DNA from: Cyanoderma ruficeps
Lineage: Eukaryota; Chordata; Aves; Passeriformes; Timaliidae
Direction: 5' to 3'
Assembly: GCA_008694505.1 (NCBI GenBank)
Contig: VZDJ01000116.1
Location: forward strand, 16,268,781 to 16,332,780
DNA: 64,000 nucleotides
The notes beneath the pieces are model-generated. The model worked only from the letters and a program-made list of their open reading frames with translations, searched no databases and was not told the origin of the DNA. The position numbers and the translations under genes are program-made. Of this stretch, positions 48,101 through 63,343 are shown piece by piece. Each line of letters starts with the position of its first letter. Within the stretch, counting starts at the first letter, position 1.

Positions 48101-51100
48101 GGATCACTGGGACTGGGCCTTCTGCCTGCTGGTCCCCATTGCCACTCATCAGTCCAACAGTGAAGCCAAGGAGATCTGTGTTGCCCAGGGGTCACTGTGC
48201 AGAGACACGATGCCTGTGGCCATCCGTGGCCCTTTGCCACACAGTGCTGCCAGCTTGAGCTGTCAGGCCTTGGGCTGCCTGTGCCTTTGCTCTGTGGCTC
48301 CTGCAACCAATGTCTCCACTGCTCCCCCGGGAGACGTGTATTGATGGAGCTCTCTGTGTTGGTGGGTGATGAAGAGGGGTCCTGCATGCTGTAGCAGCAC
48401 TGTCTTCTTGACCTGTGTGTGTGGAATGGGGACTCTGGATGTCTTATCAAGAGACACACCAGTGTTTTTGGAGGCATCTGGGGACCAGGAGACACTGAAG
48501 TCCTGCTTTGCTGCTGTCTGCAGGGCCAGTGTTCCTGACGCAGCGTGCAGAGCTGGAGAGTGTCTACAGGGTGTATTGCCAGAACCATGATGAGGCCATT
48601 GCACTGCTGGAAACTTACGAGAAGGATGAGAAGTTGCAGAAACTGCTTTTGGACCTGCTGGATAGCCTCAGGTTTGAGCCTCTGGCTGTGGCAGCCACCA
48701 GGCTGGGATAAGGGGTTCAGTTTCCAACATCCGTGCCCCTCTGTCAGCAGTGTGTAGACAGTTCAGGTGGTGACTGGAGGGGATCTGACGGTGGCACTGC
48801 ATAGTTGACCAGGTTCTGGGTTCAGATGGCCCCCTGCCCCAATGCACACGTGCTGGGAAACCTGTAGACCCCCTTATAATCTGCATAGAAGCCACCAATG
48901 TGTAGAGGTGGCATGTTCTGGACTGAGGGCTCCTGTTCCCCAAACCCTGAGCCACCATGGCTCCTGAGGAAGGAGCTGCTTTGCCTGGCTCAGTGAGTGC
49001 CAGGGCTCTGACTTGTGGAGGTAACTGCCCCGGGAGCCAGCAGTGCCAGTGGCTGCTCTGGGAGGACAGGGCTGCCCACTGCCTTGGCAGCCTCACTGGG
49101 AGGGCACAGACACTGGCTGTGGGATTGCACATGTGCCACCCCATTAACCTTTGCTTTTCTTTGCTTTTTGACACTCTGTGGGCTGGCAGGAGCCTGTACA
49201 GTGAATGGTAAGTGGGTACTTCCTCTTAGTCCCTGCTTGTCTGTCTGTGTTCATCTGGCCATTCCCTTGTAACTAACCTTCTGCCACAGGCTGGGTGCAT
49301 GCAGGGGGGCCCTAACAGTGCCTTGTGGATGCATGACTGGGAGGAGGGGGGTGTCTGTGGCATGATTGCAGCAGAGGCATTGGGTGGGCTTGCACAGGTA
49401 GGCAGCACAAGTGATGAGGTGAGGGGAGGTCTTGGGCAGGAGACAGGATTTGGGTGGCCTCAGCCCCAAGAAGCCAGGAAAGCCCTGCAGTGACTGTGGT
49501 CCTGCAGTCAGTCTGTCCTGCACTGGGGGACAGATCTGGGCAGTTGGTTGGGGGAGCAGCATCTGAAACAAGTGGCTCTCTGGCAAGTGCGATGCTGTGC
49601 CTCTGTGGGATTTCATGGTGGGTCTGGTAATGAAGAGGATCCTGGCTGGGAATATCACCTGCTGTGAGTGAGGAGCAGAAGTCTGGGGTTGATCTGAGAA
49701 CACCAGGAGTTCAGGAGTGCAATGAATTTGAACATAAGAGTAGCTTGATTTAGGGAGTACCGTGGGTTTAGAGACATTAGAGTTCTGGATCTGGTTGGCA
49801 GTGGTTTTAGGGGGCAGAATGTGTGTGGCAGAGCTGGACCAACACCTGATACATCTCCTTTGTCCTGACTTTCCAGGGGCTGCACAAACTACATTAACCT
49901 GGGCTCCTTCCTCATCAAGCCAGTGCAGAGGGTGATGCGGTACCCACTGCTGCTGATGGAGCTGCTGAGTGCCACCCCTGAGGCTCACCCTGATAAGGCA
50001 CCACTCACAGCTGCTGTCCTCGCAGTCAAAGAAATCAACGTCAACATCAATGAGTACAAGCGCCGGAAGGACCTGGGTGAGGAGCTGGGCCGTGCTGGGC
50101 ACAGAGGGACAGAAGTGGATGTGCTGAGGATGGTGTCTGCTGGCCACTGAGCCTTACCTCGCAACCACAGTCATGGAGGAACTCTCACTGCTCAGGAGAG
50201 ATTGGCCCCATCACCTTTGTAATTGCCCTTCACGTAGCTGCTCATTGTGAGCAGATCCCCCTCTGCTTCCTCATGTCCAGCCCACCTTGTCCCCAGCTCT
50301 CCTCGTGAATTAGGAGGTCCGGTTCTCCCACATCTCTCACAGCCTTCAGGCACCAAAACTAGACACAGTGCCCAAGTGTGGCCTCCCTGGGGCTGAACAG
50401 AGGGAGAAAATGACTCCCTTTGATACTTGTTGGCCACTCTCCCTGTTTTCCCTTGGAAGCCCCTGGTTTGTGCAAATCTTACACTTTAGTCTTTCCTCAT
50501 AGCCCCACTGCAGCTGAGCTGACACAGGCTGCCTGTAATGATTGCTTGTTTTGCTAAAGCAATATAGGCACTTTCTCTATGTCCAGGGACATACTGTACT
50601 GTACAACATCTCTTACGTCATCTTGTGCTGGCACTATGCATAATCTTGTGGAAGAGCTTGAATGGTTTGTCTACAAACAGTAGGGCATCTCAAGAACCAA
50701 ACAGGTGCTGGATGGAATGGGAGCTTATGATACAATATTTTACAAGGGCATGTAGTGATAGGACTGGATAATTCTCTTTAAACTGAGAGAATTTAAATTT
50801 AGATTAGATACAAGGAAAAAGTCTTTATGGTGAGGGTGGTGAGGCACTGGATCAGGTTGGCTGCAGAAGTTGTGGATGCCCCATCCATGGAAGTGTTCAA
50901 GATCACGTTGGATGGGGCTTTGAGCAACTTCATTTTGTAGATGTCTCTGCCCATGTCTGATGGGTTAGAACTAGATGATTTCGGTCACTTCCATACGAAG
51001 CCATTCTGTAATGATATGTGGGGTTCTTGGAACTAGAGGCTTGGGGAAGAGGAGAATGAATAAGGTGATTGTTGATGAGGCAGTGTAAGACATGAGTATT

Positions 51101-54100
51101 TGTGTTTACAAGGGTTTTGATTTCTATATCAATCTCTTTAGTGCTAAAGTACAGAAAAGGTGATGAGGATAGCCTCATGGAGAAGATCTCCAAGCTCAAC
51201 TTCCACTCTATCATCAAGAAATCCAACCGTGTGAGCAGCCACCTCAAGCATCTCACAGGCTTTGCCCCCCAGGTACTGTGCATCAGATGCCCTTACACCC
51301 TGCAGTGCTTCTCCAGCGGTATCTGCTGTCCCTCCACACCCCTTCCCCCTGTGCAGCTCTCATCCAGGACAGCGAGGCAGAGTGAGTTTAGGTGCTGAGC
51401 TACGGATCTCTGCTGTCCAGCTTGTGGGCAGGAGGGCCCCACATCTTGCAGTCTGGGAGGTGCTGAGTCCCGCATCGCCTCCCTTGAAACACTTTCTCTC
51501 ACAGCTGAAGGATGAAGCCTTTGAAGAGACAGAGAAAAACTTCAGGATGCAGGAACGTCTGATCAAGTCCTTCATCCGGGACCTTTCCCTCTACCTGCAG
51601 CATGTCCGGGTGAGCCAGTCTGGGTGTGATGCCAAGCCTGTGGGGCTCTCTGCCCCTCCTGTCTGCGTGGTGTGTCCCTGCAGTGCCTCTGGCCACGGCT
51701 CCTGCCTCAGCTCTGTTGGGGCTGGGTGGTCTGGGCTGCCCTGGGAGTCCCTTCTGAACAGCAGGCATAGCTCAGCTGTGTCTCCTTGGTGCAGGAGTCG
51801 GCTTGTATGAAGGCATTGGCAGCAGGGAGCATGTGGGACCTGTGCACAGAGAAGGGAAGTGGGGACTTGGACCAGTTCCAGAAAGTGAATCGTCTGATCA
51901 GCGACCAGCTCTTCTCCAGCTTTGTGAGTGAGGCAGTGCCCCTTTGAGGCCCACCCTGGAGGTCTGCTGCAGATGGGTGGGCCCTGGGAGGCAGCAAGGA
52001 GGGGGTAACCTGCTTAGCTCTGCCCTCCTGAGAGCTTTGATGCCTGGCAGTTTATGAATGTGCCTGTTAGATACTCATTTTTTCAGCACTATCAGAAATG
52101 CTACAGCTCTTTATGTGAGTGGTTCACCTGCGCAGGGTTACCCATGCTGGCACAGCTATGTGAGATTATAGAATAATTGCTGTTGGAGGGGACCTCTGGA
52201 GCCCCAGTGGATGCCACCAGGAGACAGTCACTATACTGTCCTGGTGGGTTGTGTGCTGGAGAGTGAGCTGCTGGTGTTCACACTGGGAGAGAGCACCTTG
52301 TCTCACCTTCTCACTGCACCTCTGCCCACCAGAAAGAGCGGACGGAGCGGCTGGTGAGCTCACCCCTGAGCCAGCTGCTGAGCATGTTTGCGGGGCCCCA
52401 CAAGCTGGTGCAGAAACGCTTCGACAAACTCCTCGACTTCCACAACTGCACCGAGCGAGCGGAGAAGCTGAAGGACAAGCGAACGCTGGAGGAGCTGCAG
52501 TCTGCCCGCAATAACTACGAAGCCCTCAATGCCCAGCTGCTGGACGAGCTGCCCAAGTTCCTGCGCTTCGCCAAGGAGCTGTTCTCCAGCTGCGTGCGGG
52601 GCTATGCCGAGGCACACTGCGACTTCGTGCGCCTGGCCCTGGAGGAACTCAGACCCCTGCTGTCGGTGGGTTCCTGCAGTGCAGGCAGAGCTCTGGGCTC
52701 AGAGCAGCGCTAATCTGTGCAGGGTTTGTCCCTGAGCCGTACTGGGATCTGTCACATCGTGGGGGAAGCTGCTACTGCAGTTTCAGGCTACAAATGACTT
52801 GCGGAGGGCTCCTGTGGGATGGTGTCAGGGGCAGGATTGCTGGGTTATGTTGCAATTGTGTGTAGAAGGGTCTTGGAGCAGTAGAGGAGAGCGTTCACCC
52901 TGGAGAATCTCAGGTCACAAGTTTGAGGACCACTTAGAGCTGAGTCCAGACAGGACTGCAAATCTGGGCCTGATGCAAGTCACAGGCAGGACTCAGACCC
53001 CTGCCATGGTCTACGCTGTAGTTCTTGGCCACTTCTCCCAGCAGCTGTTTCATAACCAGGATCCCCGACTTTGCTCTGGTTCCAGTTGCTGAAGGCGTCT
53101 GGCAGGGAAGGGAATCTCATTGCCATCTTCCAGGATGAGCACAGTCGAGTCCTCCAGCAGCTCCAGGCCTTCACCTTCTTCCCAGAGTCCCAGGCAGCTC
53201 CCAAGAAGACTTTTGAAAGGAAAAGCATGGAACGGCAGTCTGCCCGGCGGCAGCCCCTCATTGGCTTGGTGAGTTCCCTCTGCCTGGTCAGGGCTTGCAG
53301 AGCCCAGGACAGGCACTCACACCTGCCTTGTTCCTCTGCAGCCAACCTACCTCCTGCAGTCAGATGATACCCGAGCTGCCCTCCTGGCCCGCTATCCCCC
53401 AGAGAGTCTCTTCCAGGCAGACCGCAATTTCAATGCTGCCCAAGACCTGGATGTCTCCCTGTTGGAAGGGGACATTGTGGGCGTCATCAAGAAGAAGGAC
53501 CCCATGGGCAGCCAGAATCGCTGGCTCATAGATAATGGGGGTAGGTGGCTGTTCCCTGCCCTTAGTGCTTGCTGTGAGTCCCCTCCTCTGGTCTCCCTGT
53601 GCCCCAGTCTGAGCTCCCTTCCTCTCCCTCTCTGCAGTGACGAAAGGCTTTGTGTACAGCTCCTTTCTGAAGCCCTACAGCCCCCGCCGCAGCCAGTCGG
53701 ACGTCTCTGTGGGCAGCCACTCTTCCAACGACTCGGAGCACAGCAGCTCCTCTCCCCAGAGCAACGCCACGCTGACCTTCAGCCCCAGTGGGTCGGCTGT
53801 CACCTTCACTCAGAAACCCCTGCAGGACTCTGTCTCCCCGGCAGATGTGTACCAGTCCCCACAGCCTCCACTGGAGGTGGACTCCCCCTCGCTACCCCAT
53901 CGTGGCTCTGGTGACAGGACAGCCCCACTGGCTGGTACGGTGACATCCCAGCGCCACTACAGCCGCCCTGAGCCGCGCTGCAGCCCCAGCTCTCGCAATG
54001 GGCACCCCACCAAAGCACATCTCAGGCCCACGCCCTCGGTGGAAGACAGAGACTCTGGGCTGGAGAACAGCGAGTCAGAGGGCAACCAGGTGAGTCTTCA

Positions 54101-54560
54101 GCCACCTGGGGCTGGGGATGCTTTGTTCGGCTGGGGACTGAATCGTCCTCCTCCCTGGCAGTGACCAGGAAGATGTAGGAGGTGGGGTATGAGACCTTTT
54201 CTTCCAAAGGTGCAGAGACAGAGAACCAGGCTGCAAATGGGCGTGGGCAGAGGCCAGGATGGGGCCTGGGCTGTCATTGGGGAGAAGTATGAAAGCCCAC
54301 ACATCCTATGCAGTGTGAGATTAAGGCTGTGCGCTGTGACCATCGAACTGATATGTTCTCCCCTTGTCTGGCAGGTCTACTATGCTCTCTACACCTTCAA
54401 AGGCCGAAACACGAATGAGCTGAGCGTGTCAGCTAACCAGAGACTCAGGATCCTGCAGTTTGAGGACATCACAGGCAATCAGGAGTGGTGGCTGGCTGAG
54501 GCCCACGGGAAGCAGGGCTATGTTCCCTCCAGTTACATCCGGAAGACAGAGTACACGTGA
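30048..54560 (+). CDS. DNMBP: Dynamin-binding protein / Tuba, 16 coding exons
   Basis: Tuba is a large cytoplasmic scaffold. Its N-terminal SH3 domains bind dynamin, its DH domain activates Cdc42, a BAR domain replaces the usual PH domain, and the last SH3 binds N-WASP/Mena-type actin regulators. It works at cell junctions and endocytic sites. The exons are 30048-30192, 32404-32526, 33077-35011, 47133-47320, 47917-48016, 48524-48671, 49190-49207, 49877-50076, 51142-51272, 51505-51609, 51795-51923, 52333-52665, 53086-53268, 53342-53540, 53638-54089 and 54375-54560. Phase closes exactly to give 1524 residues (human 1577). SH3 domains lie near residues 5-60, 70-128, 148-202 and 239-293. A proline-rich linker and a coiled coil (about 675-735) follow, then DH (about 755-940), BAR (about 985-1190) and SH3 at about 1270-1330 and 1464-1524. 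The linker in exon 3 is diverged and the domains are strongly conserved. Confidence 0.95.
30193..32403 (+). other. DNMBP intron 1 of the coding region
   Basis: This 2.2-kb intron shows no additional exon and no repeat family I can name. Confidence 0.6.
32404..32526 (+). CDS. DNMBP: DNMBP coding exon 2, end of SH3-1 and start of SH3-2
   Basis: It encodes [20 protein letters not shown] and [20 protein letters not shown]. It is in phase 1 at both ends, with a GTAATC donor. Confidence 0.93.
33077..35011 (+). CDS. DNMBP: DNMBP coding exon 3, SH3-2 to SH3-4 and linker
   Basis: This large exon (1935 nt) carries the rest of SH3-2 ([11 protein letters not shown]), SH3-3 ([20 protein letters not shown]) and SH3-4 ([20 protein letters not shown]). 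It continues into a Ser/Pro-rich linker with ALRPPPPRP and a heptad-like segment ([20 protein letters not shown]). It ends in phase 1 at GTGAGT. An in-frame open region extends upstream to 32887 without a stop, but the CTGCAG acceptor at 33071-33076 fits the human boundary. Confidence 0.95.
37974..39090 (+). CDS. Putative alternative first coding exon of DNMBP (R/Y-rich N-terminus)
   Basis: An ATG at 37974, 12 bases after an in-frame TAG (37959), opens 372 codons plus one base to a GT donor (CAAG/GTACAC, GT at 39091). Exiting in phase 1, it can splice in frame to the DH-domain exon at 47133, which accepts phase 1. The product would be [12 protein letters not shown] onward, predicted 1162 residues without the four N-terminal SH3 domains. 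The first part is rich in Arg, Tyr, Asp and Glu with two copies of a 55-residue unit. The last 110 residues have balanced composition ([50 protein letters not shown]). I recognise no known domain. Short human Tuba isoforms that start near this junction are known, but I cannot confirm that they carry this exon. The purine-rich first part could be open by chance. Confidence 0.55.
38364..38660 (+). repeat. Imperfect 165-nt in-frame tandem repeat
   Basis: Two adjacent units (38364-38528 and 38529 to about 38660, the second shorter) share most of their purine-rich sequence. Both encode a pattern of QY-R-RRQY-ED-----REGEKWY followed by PR-Y. The 165-nt period preserves the reading frame of the open exon around it. 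Confidence 0.7.
39940..39971. other. Assembly gap (32 N)
   Basis: A run of 32 Ns in DNMBP intron 3. The true size of the missing sequence is unknown. Confidence 1.
40955..41085 (-). repeat. CR1 LINE 3'-end fragment
   Basis: The text 'agaatcatggaatggtttgg', then 'gttggaagagaac' and 'ccctgccatgggcagggg' is the characteristic avian CR1 3' end in reverse complement, so the element is on the minus strand with its 3' end at the left. It is short and noncoding. Confidence 0.9.
42016..42056. repeat. Pyrimidine (T/C) low-complexity tract
   Basis: An interrupted poly(T)/TTTC run, followed shortly by an unresolved base at 42081. It is intronic, with no evident function. Confidence 0.8.
45490..45517. 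repeat. 14-bp tandem duplication
   Basis: Two exact copies of GGATCGTTCTCCAT stand side by side in DNMBP intron 3. Confidence 0.85.
46380..46980 (+). promoter_or_regulatory. Internal CpG-rich block, candidate promoter for short DNMBP
   Basis: A dense CpG stretch ends about 150 bases before the DH-domain exon (47133). The in-frame ATG at 47135 in that exon (E-M-TLLSSQ) appears to match the start of the short human Tuba isoform, which lacks the N-terminal SH3 domains. A possible donor (GAGCAG/GTTTGT) is near 46890. Transcription could also read straight into the exon, because the frame stays open upstream to an ATG at 47024. Confidence 0.5.
47133..47320 (+). CDS. DNMBP: DNMBP coding exon 4, start of DH domain
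   Basis: It encodes EMTLLSSQ and then [20 protein letters not shown] and [20 protein letters not shown], the first helix of the RhoGEF (DH) domain. It starts in phase 1 and ends in phase 0. This is the exon into which alternative 5' ends would splice. Confidence 0.95.
47917..48016 (+). CDS. DNMBP: DNMBP coding exon 5, DH domain
   Basis: It encodes [20 protein letters not shown] and [14 protein letters not shown], matching the human segment [15 protein letters not shown]. Acceptor CACTAG; it ends in phase 1. Confidence 0.94.
48524..48671 (+). CDS. DNMBP: DNMBP coding exon 6, DH domain
   Basis: It encodes [20 protein letters not shown] and [20 protein letters not shown]. The donor is weak (CTCAG/GTTTGA). 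Reading through would stop after a few codons, so splicing here is required. It ends in phase 2. Confidence 0.93.
49190..49207 (+). CDS. DNMBP: DNMBP coding exon 7, 18-nt microexon
   Basis: The exon is only 18 nt. It is flanked by acceptor GGCTGGCAG and a consensus donor GTAAGT, phase 2 to phase 2. It supplies the end of an Arg codon, SLYSE and two bases of Trp, exactly the residues that link exon 6 to WGCTNYINL in human (SLYNEW). Without it six residues of the DH domain are lost but the frame is kept. Confidence 0.92.
49877..50076 (+). CDS. DNMBP: DNMBP coding exon 8, DH catalytic core
   Basis: It encodes [20 protein letters not shown] and [20 protein letters not shown], the most conserved DH helix (KPVQR-RYPLLL) that contacts the GTPase. 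It starts in phase 2 and ends in phase 1. Confidence 0.95.
50180..50470 (-). repeat. CR1 LINE fragment
   Basis: The stretch 'ggcaccaaaactagacacag', 'tggcctccctggggctgaac' and 'actccctttgatacttgttg' matches the known reverse-complement text of CR1 near its 3' end. It lies in DNMBP intron 8. Edges are approximate. Confidence 0.7.
50745..51020 (+). repeat. CR1 LINE 3'-end fragment, forward orientation
   Basis: The sequence from 'ggcatgtagtgataggactg' through 'ccatccatggaagtgttcaa', 'ttggatggggctttgagcaa' and 'gaactagatgatttc' to 'ccattctgtaatgat' is a classic CR1 3' terminus. It faces away from the CR1 fragment at 50180-50470 in the same intron. Confidence 0.92.
51142..51272 (+). CDS. DNMBP: DNMBP coding exon 9, DH-BAR junction
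   Basis: It encodes [20 protein letters not shown] and [15 protein letters not shown], nearly identical to human. It starts 120 bases after a CR1 end. Phase 1 to phase 0. Confidence 0.95.
51505..51609 (+). CDS. DNMBP: DNMBP coding exon 10, BAR domain
   Basis: It encodes [20 protein letters not shown] and [15 protein letters not shown], the first long helix of the BAR domain. Phase 0 at both ends. Confidence 0.95.
51795..51923 (+). CDS. DNMBP: DNMBP coding exon 11, BAR domain
   Basis: It encodes [20 protein letters not shown] and [20 protein letters not shown]. Phase 0 at both ends. Confidence 0.94.
52333..52665 (+). CDS. DNMBP: DNMBP coding exon 12, BAR domain
   Basis: This exon of 111 codons includes [20 protein letters not shown] and [15 protein letters not shown], the central helices of the BAR domain, and is strongly conserved with human. 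It is more GC-rich than neighbouring exons. Confidence 0.96.
53086..53268 (+). CDS. DNMBP: DNMBP coding exon 13, end of BAR
   Basis: It encodes [20 protein letters not shown] and [15 protein letters not shown]. Phase 0 at both ends. Confidence 0.95.
53342..53540 (+). CDS. DNMBP: DNMBP coding exon 14, SH3-5
   Basis: It encodes [20 protein letters not shown] and [20 protein letters not shown], the first part of the fifth SH3 domain. It ends in phase 1. Confidence 0.95.
53638..54089 (+). CDS. DNMBP: DNMBP coding exon 15, SH3-5 end and Ser/Pro linker
   Basis: It encodes [20 protein letters not shown] and then a Ser/Pro-rich linker that is shorter than the human one. It ends SESEGNQ before SH3-6. 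Phase 1 to phase 0. Confidence 0.94.
54375..54560 (+). CDS. DNMBP: DNMBP coding exon 16, SH3-6 and stop
   Basis: The terminal SH3 domain ([40 protein letters not shown]) ends in KTEYT and TGA, identical to the human C-terminus. Confidence 0.96.
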   Translation, partial: VYYALYTFKGRNTNELSVSANQRLRILQFEDITGNQEWWLAEAHGKQGYVPSSYIRKTEYT

Positions 54561-55630
54561 GGCAGCGGACAGCGCCTGCACCCCATGCCTTGTTCCTGCT
54601 GGGACTGCTAGGGTCTGGGGGAAGCTAGCCAGCCCTGCAGCCCCCACTGCTCACCCTTAAGGCTATGCCTCTCACAGCTGTGCAGTGCTCCTGGGCCCAA
54701 AACACTGGCTACCATCGCCCCGTCAGGGGAGGAAGAAGGGTGGGCTGGCCAGGTAGGCAGGAGCAGGCAGCTTGTGTGAGGGTGGGCAAGTGAGTTCACC
54801 TCTGAGGTGTGTTTAAGCCTCCTGTGTCCAGCCGGGAACGGGAGCAAAGCTTGGGGCTGTTGCCTGCCCAGAAGGGTATGGCTTGACTTAGGCTGAGGAG
54901 CTGCTGTGGATTTAAATTGTGGAAGGCTAATGCTGAGTTTCTGGAGATTGTCTTTAGTCAAGTAGTATTAAAAGCAACCCAGACTTTGTGAATATGCTCC
55001 CTGTGCAGCAGGAGCCTGGTCTCACCTGTCTGTGTAGGACTTGGGGTGGGACATTTGCACACTGCCTGGGGAAAGCAGCTCTGAGGTTTGCTGGGAGTAG
55101 TTGAGCTCCAGGCCTGGGATGGGTATGGCCTCTGAAACCCTCACAACAAAGCCCCCAGCAGGTGCCTTCTCCCTGTGCTTGGTCTCCCAGGGGCTTGGCC
55201 TTTCCAAGGTTTGCCACTGCCAGCAGCCCTCAGGTTCTCATCTTCCAGGTGAGCCAAAAGCCCAGAACACCATACCCTTGTCAGCACAGTGTTGGCTGTG
55301 CCCAGGACTCACCTTTGCACTGATGTGCCCACCTGGCTGCTCTGGGCTGGGGCAGGGCCGAAGGCAAAGCACAAGCTGTCCTCCAGCCTGGTTTTTGGGT
55401 TCTCTAACCAAAATGGCCTCACCTGTGCTTTCCTGCACGGCACTGGAGAGGGTGTTGACATTCTGGAGTGGCAGGACCATCCCTTGGGAGGGCTGTGATG
55501 CCTTTTGCTGGGTTGGTGTGTGATACTGCTGCCGCCATGTCCTGAAGCGAAGAGGTTCCCCTCATGGGGCAATGTTTGTATCCCCTGTATGGCTGTTCTG
55601 CAAATAAAGATTTGCCCTTGTGTATAGAAG
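54561..55630 (+). other. DNMBP 3' untranslated region
   Basis: The sequence runs from the DNMBP stop to just past the AATAAA at 55603-55608. It contains no competing feature. The cleavage site is estimated. Confidence 0.7.
55603..55608 (+). terminator. DNMBP poly(A) signal (AATAAA)
   Basis: A canonical hexamer 1.04 kb after the stop, followed by GT-rich sequence (ttgcccttgtgtatag), as expected for a cleavage and polyadenylation site. Confidence 0.75.
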
Positions 55631-55797
55631 GTGCCTTTGGAAGTATTGGGAGACCTGGGAGGACTGTCTGGCAAGTGCTGCAGCCTTCACGCAGACCTAC
55701 AGGGCCGGGAAAAACGTTTCCCTTTTGGGAGCATTCTAGTGCCTCGGTGTTTGTGCCAGCTGCAGCTCAGGCACGAGGAAACCCTCACAGGAATCTT

Positions 55798-55803
55798 CTT
55801 TAT
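55798..55803 (-). terminator. Candidate distal ABCC2 poly(A) signal
   Basis: TTTATT on the + strand is AATAAA on the minus strand, 937 bases after the stop codon. Confidence 0.5.
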
Positions 55804-56091
55804 TAAGATGAAGTGGTTGCACTGCCCTCTTCCCCCAGCTGTGTGTTACGTGGGGCTCCAGGGCAGCAGGAGCTGGGGGGGTGAGTGTTTGCCCTGCTCT
55901 TAAGTGGGCATCTGCTCCCTGCGTGAGGAGGTCTGGCCCAAGAACAAAGAGTCAAGGGTTTGTCAACAATAACCACCATACTTTGTGTGTGCATGGCTGT
56001 ACACAGATGTGTGCCTGCTGCTCTCCAGCTTATCTCCACCACCATCAGGTCTGGAACCACAAGTGGTTGTGATAAGCTCAAGAGGGGCTCA

Positions 56092-56097
56092 TTTATT
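56092..56097 (-). terminator. Candidate proximal ABCC2 poly(A) signal
   Basis: TTTATT on the + strand is AATAAA on the minus strand, about 640 bases after the stop codon. Either this or the distal signal could be used. Confidence 0.45.
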
Positions 56098-56739
56098 TGC
56101 AATTCAATCAAAGCAAGCAGTGGCCACAGGGAAGGCAGGCAGGCAGCCTGCTACAGAGTCATGTTCTTGCATGAGCAGAGCTGTGCCCCTCGATTTGGAC
56201 CGCCCAGCTCTGTGTAACTTCTGTTGGCAGCCCTCCCCACCCAAGCACTAGCCAAGGCTTACTATATATGCCTTGACATCAGTCTTGTAGTTGGAAGACT
56301 ACAAACAATTACAAAAAGTAAATAAATTATAATATTCATTCTTAGATTAAACTGTAAATTTCATTCCATAATGCTAAAGCATCTGTAAGATAGATTCACC
56401 TGGCATGGTGAAGTACAAAAACTAAGCCCACCCCCACTGGAGGTCATGATCTCCCTGCCTGGAAGATAGCTTTTCCCCTCTACCCTGGAATAAATTATGC
56501 AGCTCCAGACCCTTGTGTGCACAGCAGGCAGGATGTGGTAGCAAGGTTGACAGCTTGCTCAAGTCCAGATGCTCTGTCTCTGGACATCCAGAGAAGCCAC
56601 CCTCTGCTTCCCCGCTGCAGAGAGGTCAATTCCCGGGCAGCATGGCCGTGGGAGACAGCAGCGCCCGCTGGGCGACCAGCGAGTGGCAGCAGGAGGAGCT
56701 GTCTCACAGCCCGGCCCCTGCCTACAGGCAGCGCTCTGC

Positions 56740-63343
<6,604 letters not shown>

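Larger units (their letters stand above)
55780..56739 (-). other. ABCC2 3' untranslated region
   Basis: Reading on the minus strand from the ABCC2 stop (56740) there are AATAAA signals at 56092-56097 and 55798-55803. The distal one would leave under 200 bases between the ABCC2 and DNMBP 3' ends. The left edge is inferred. Confidence 0.5.
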
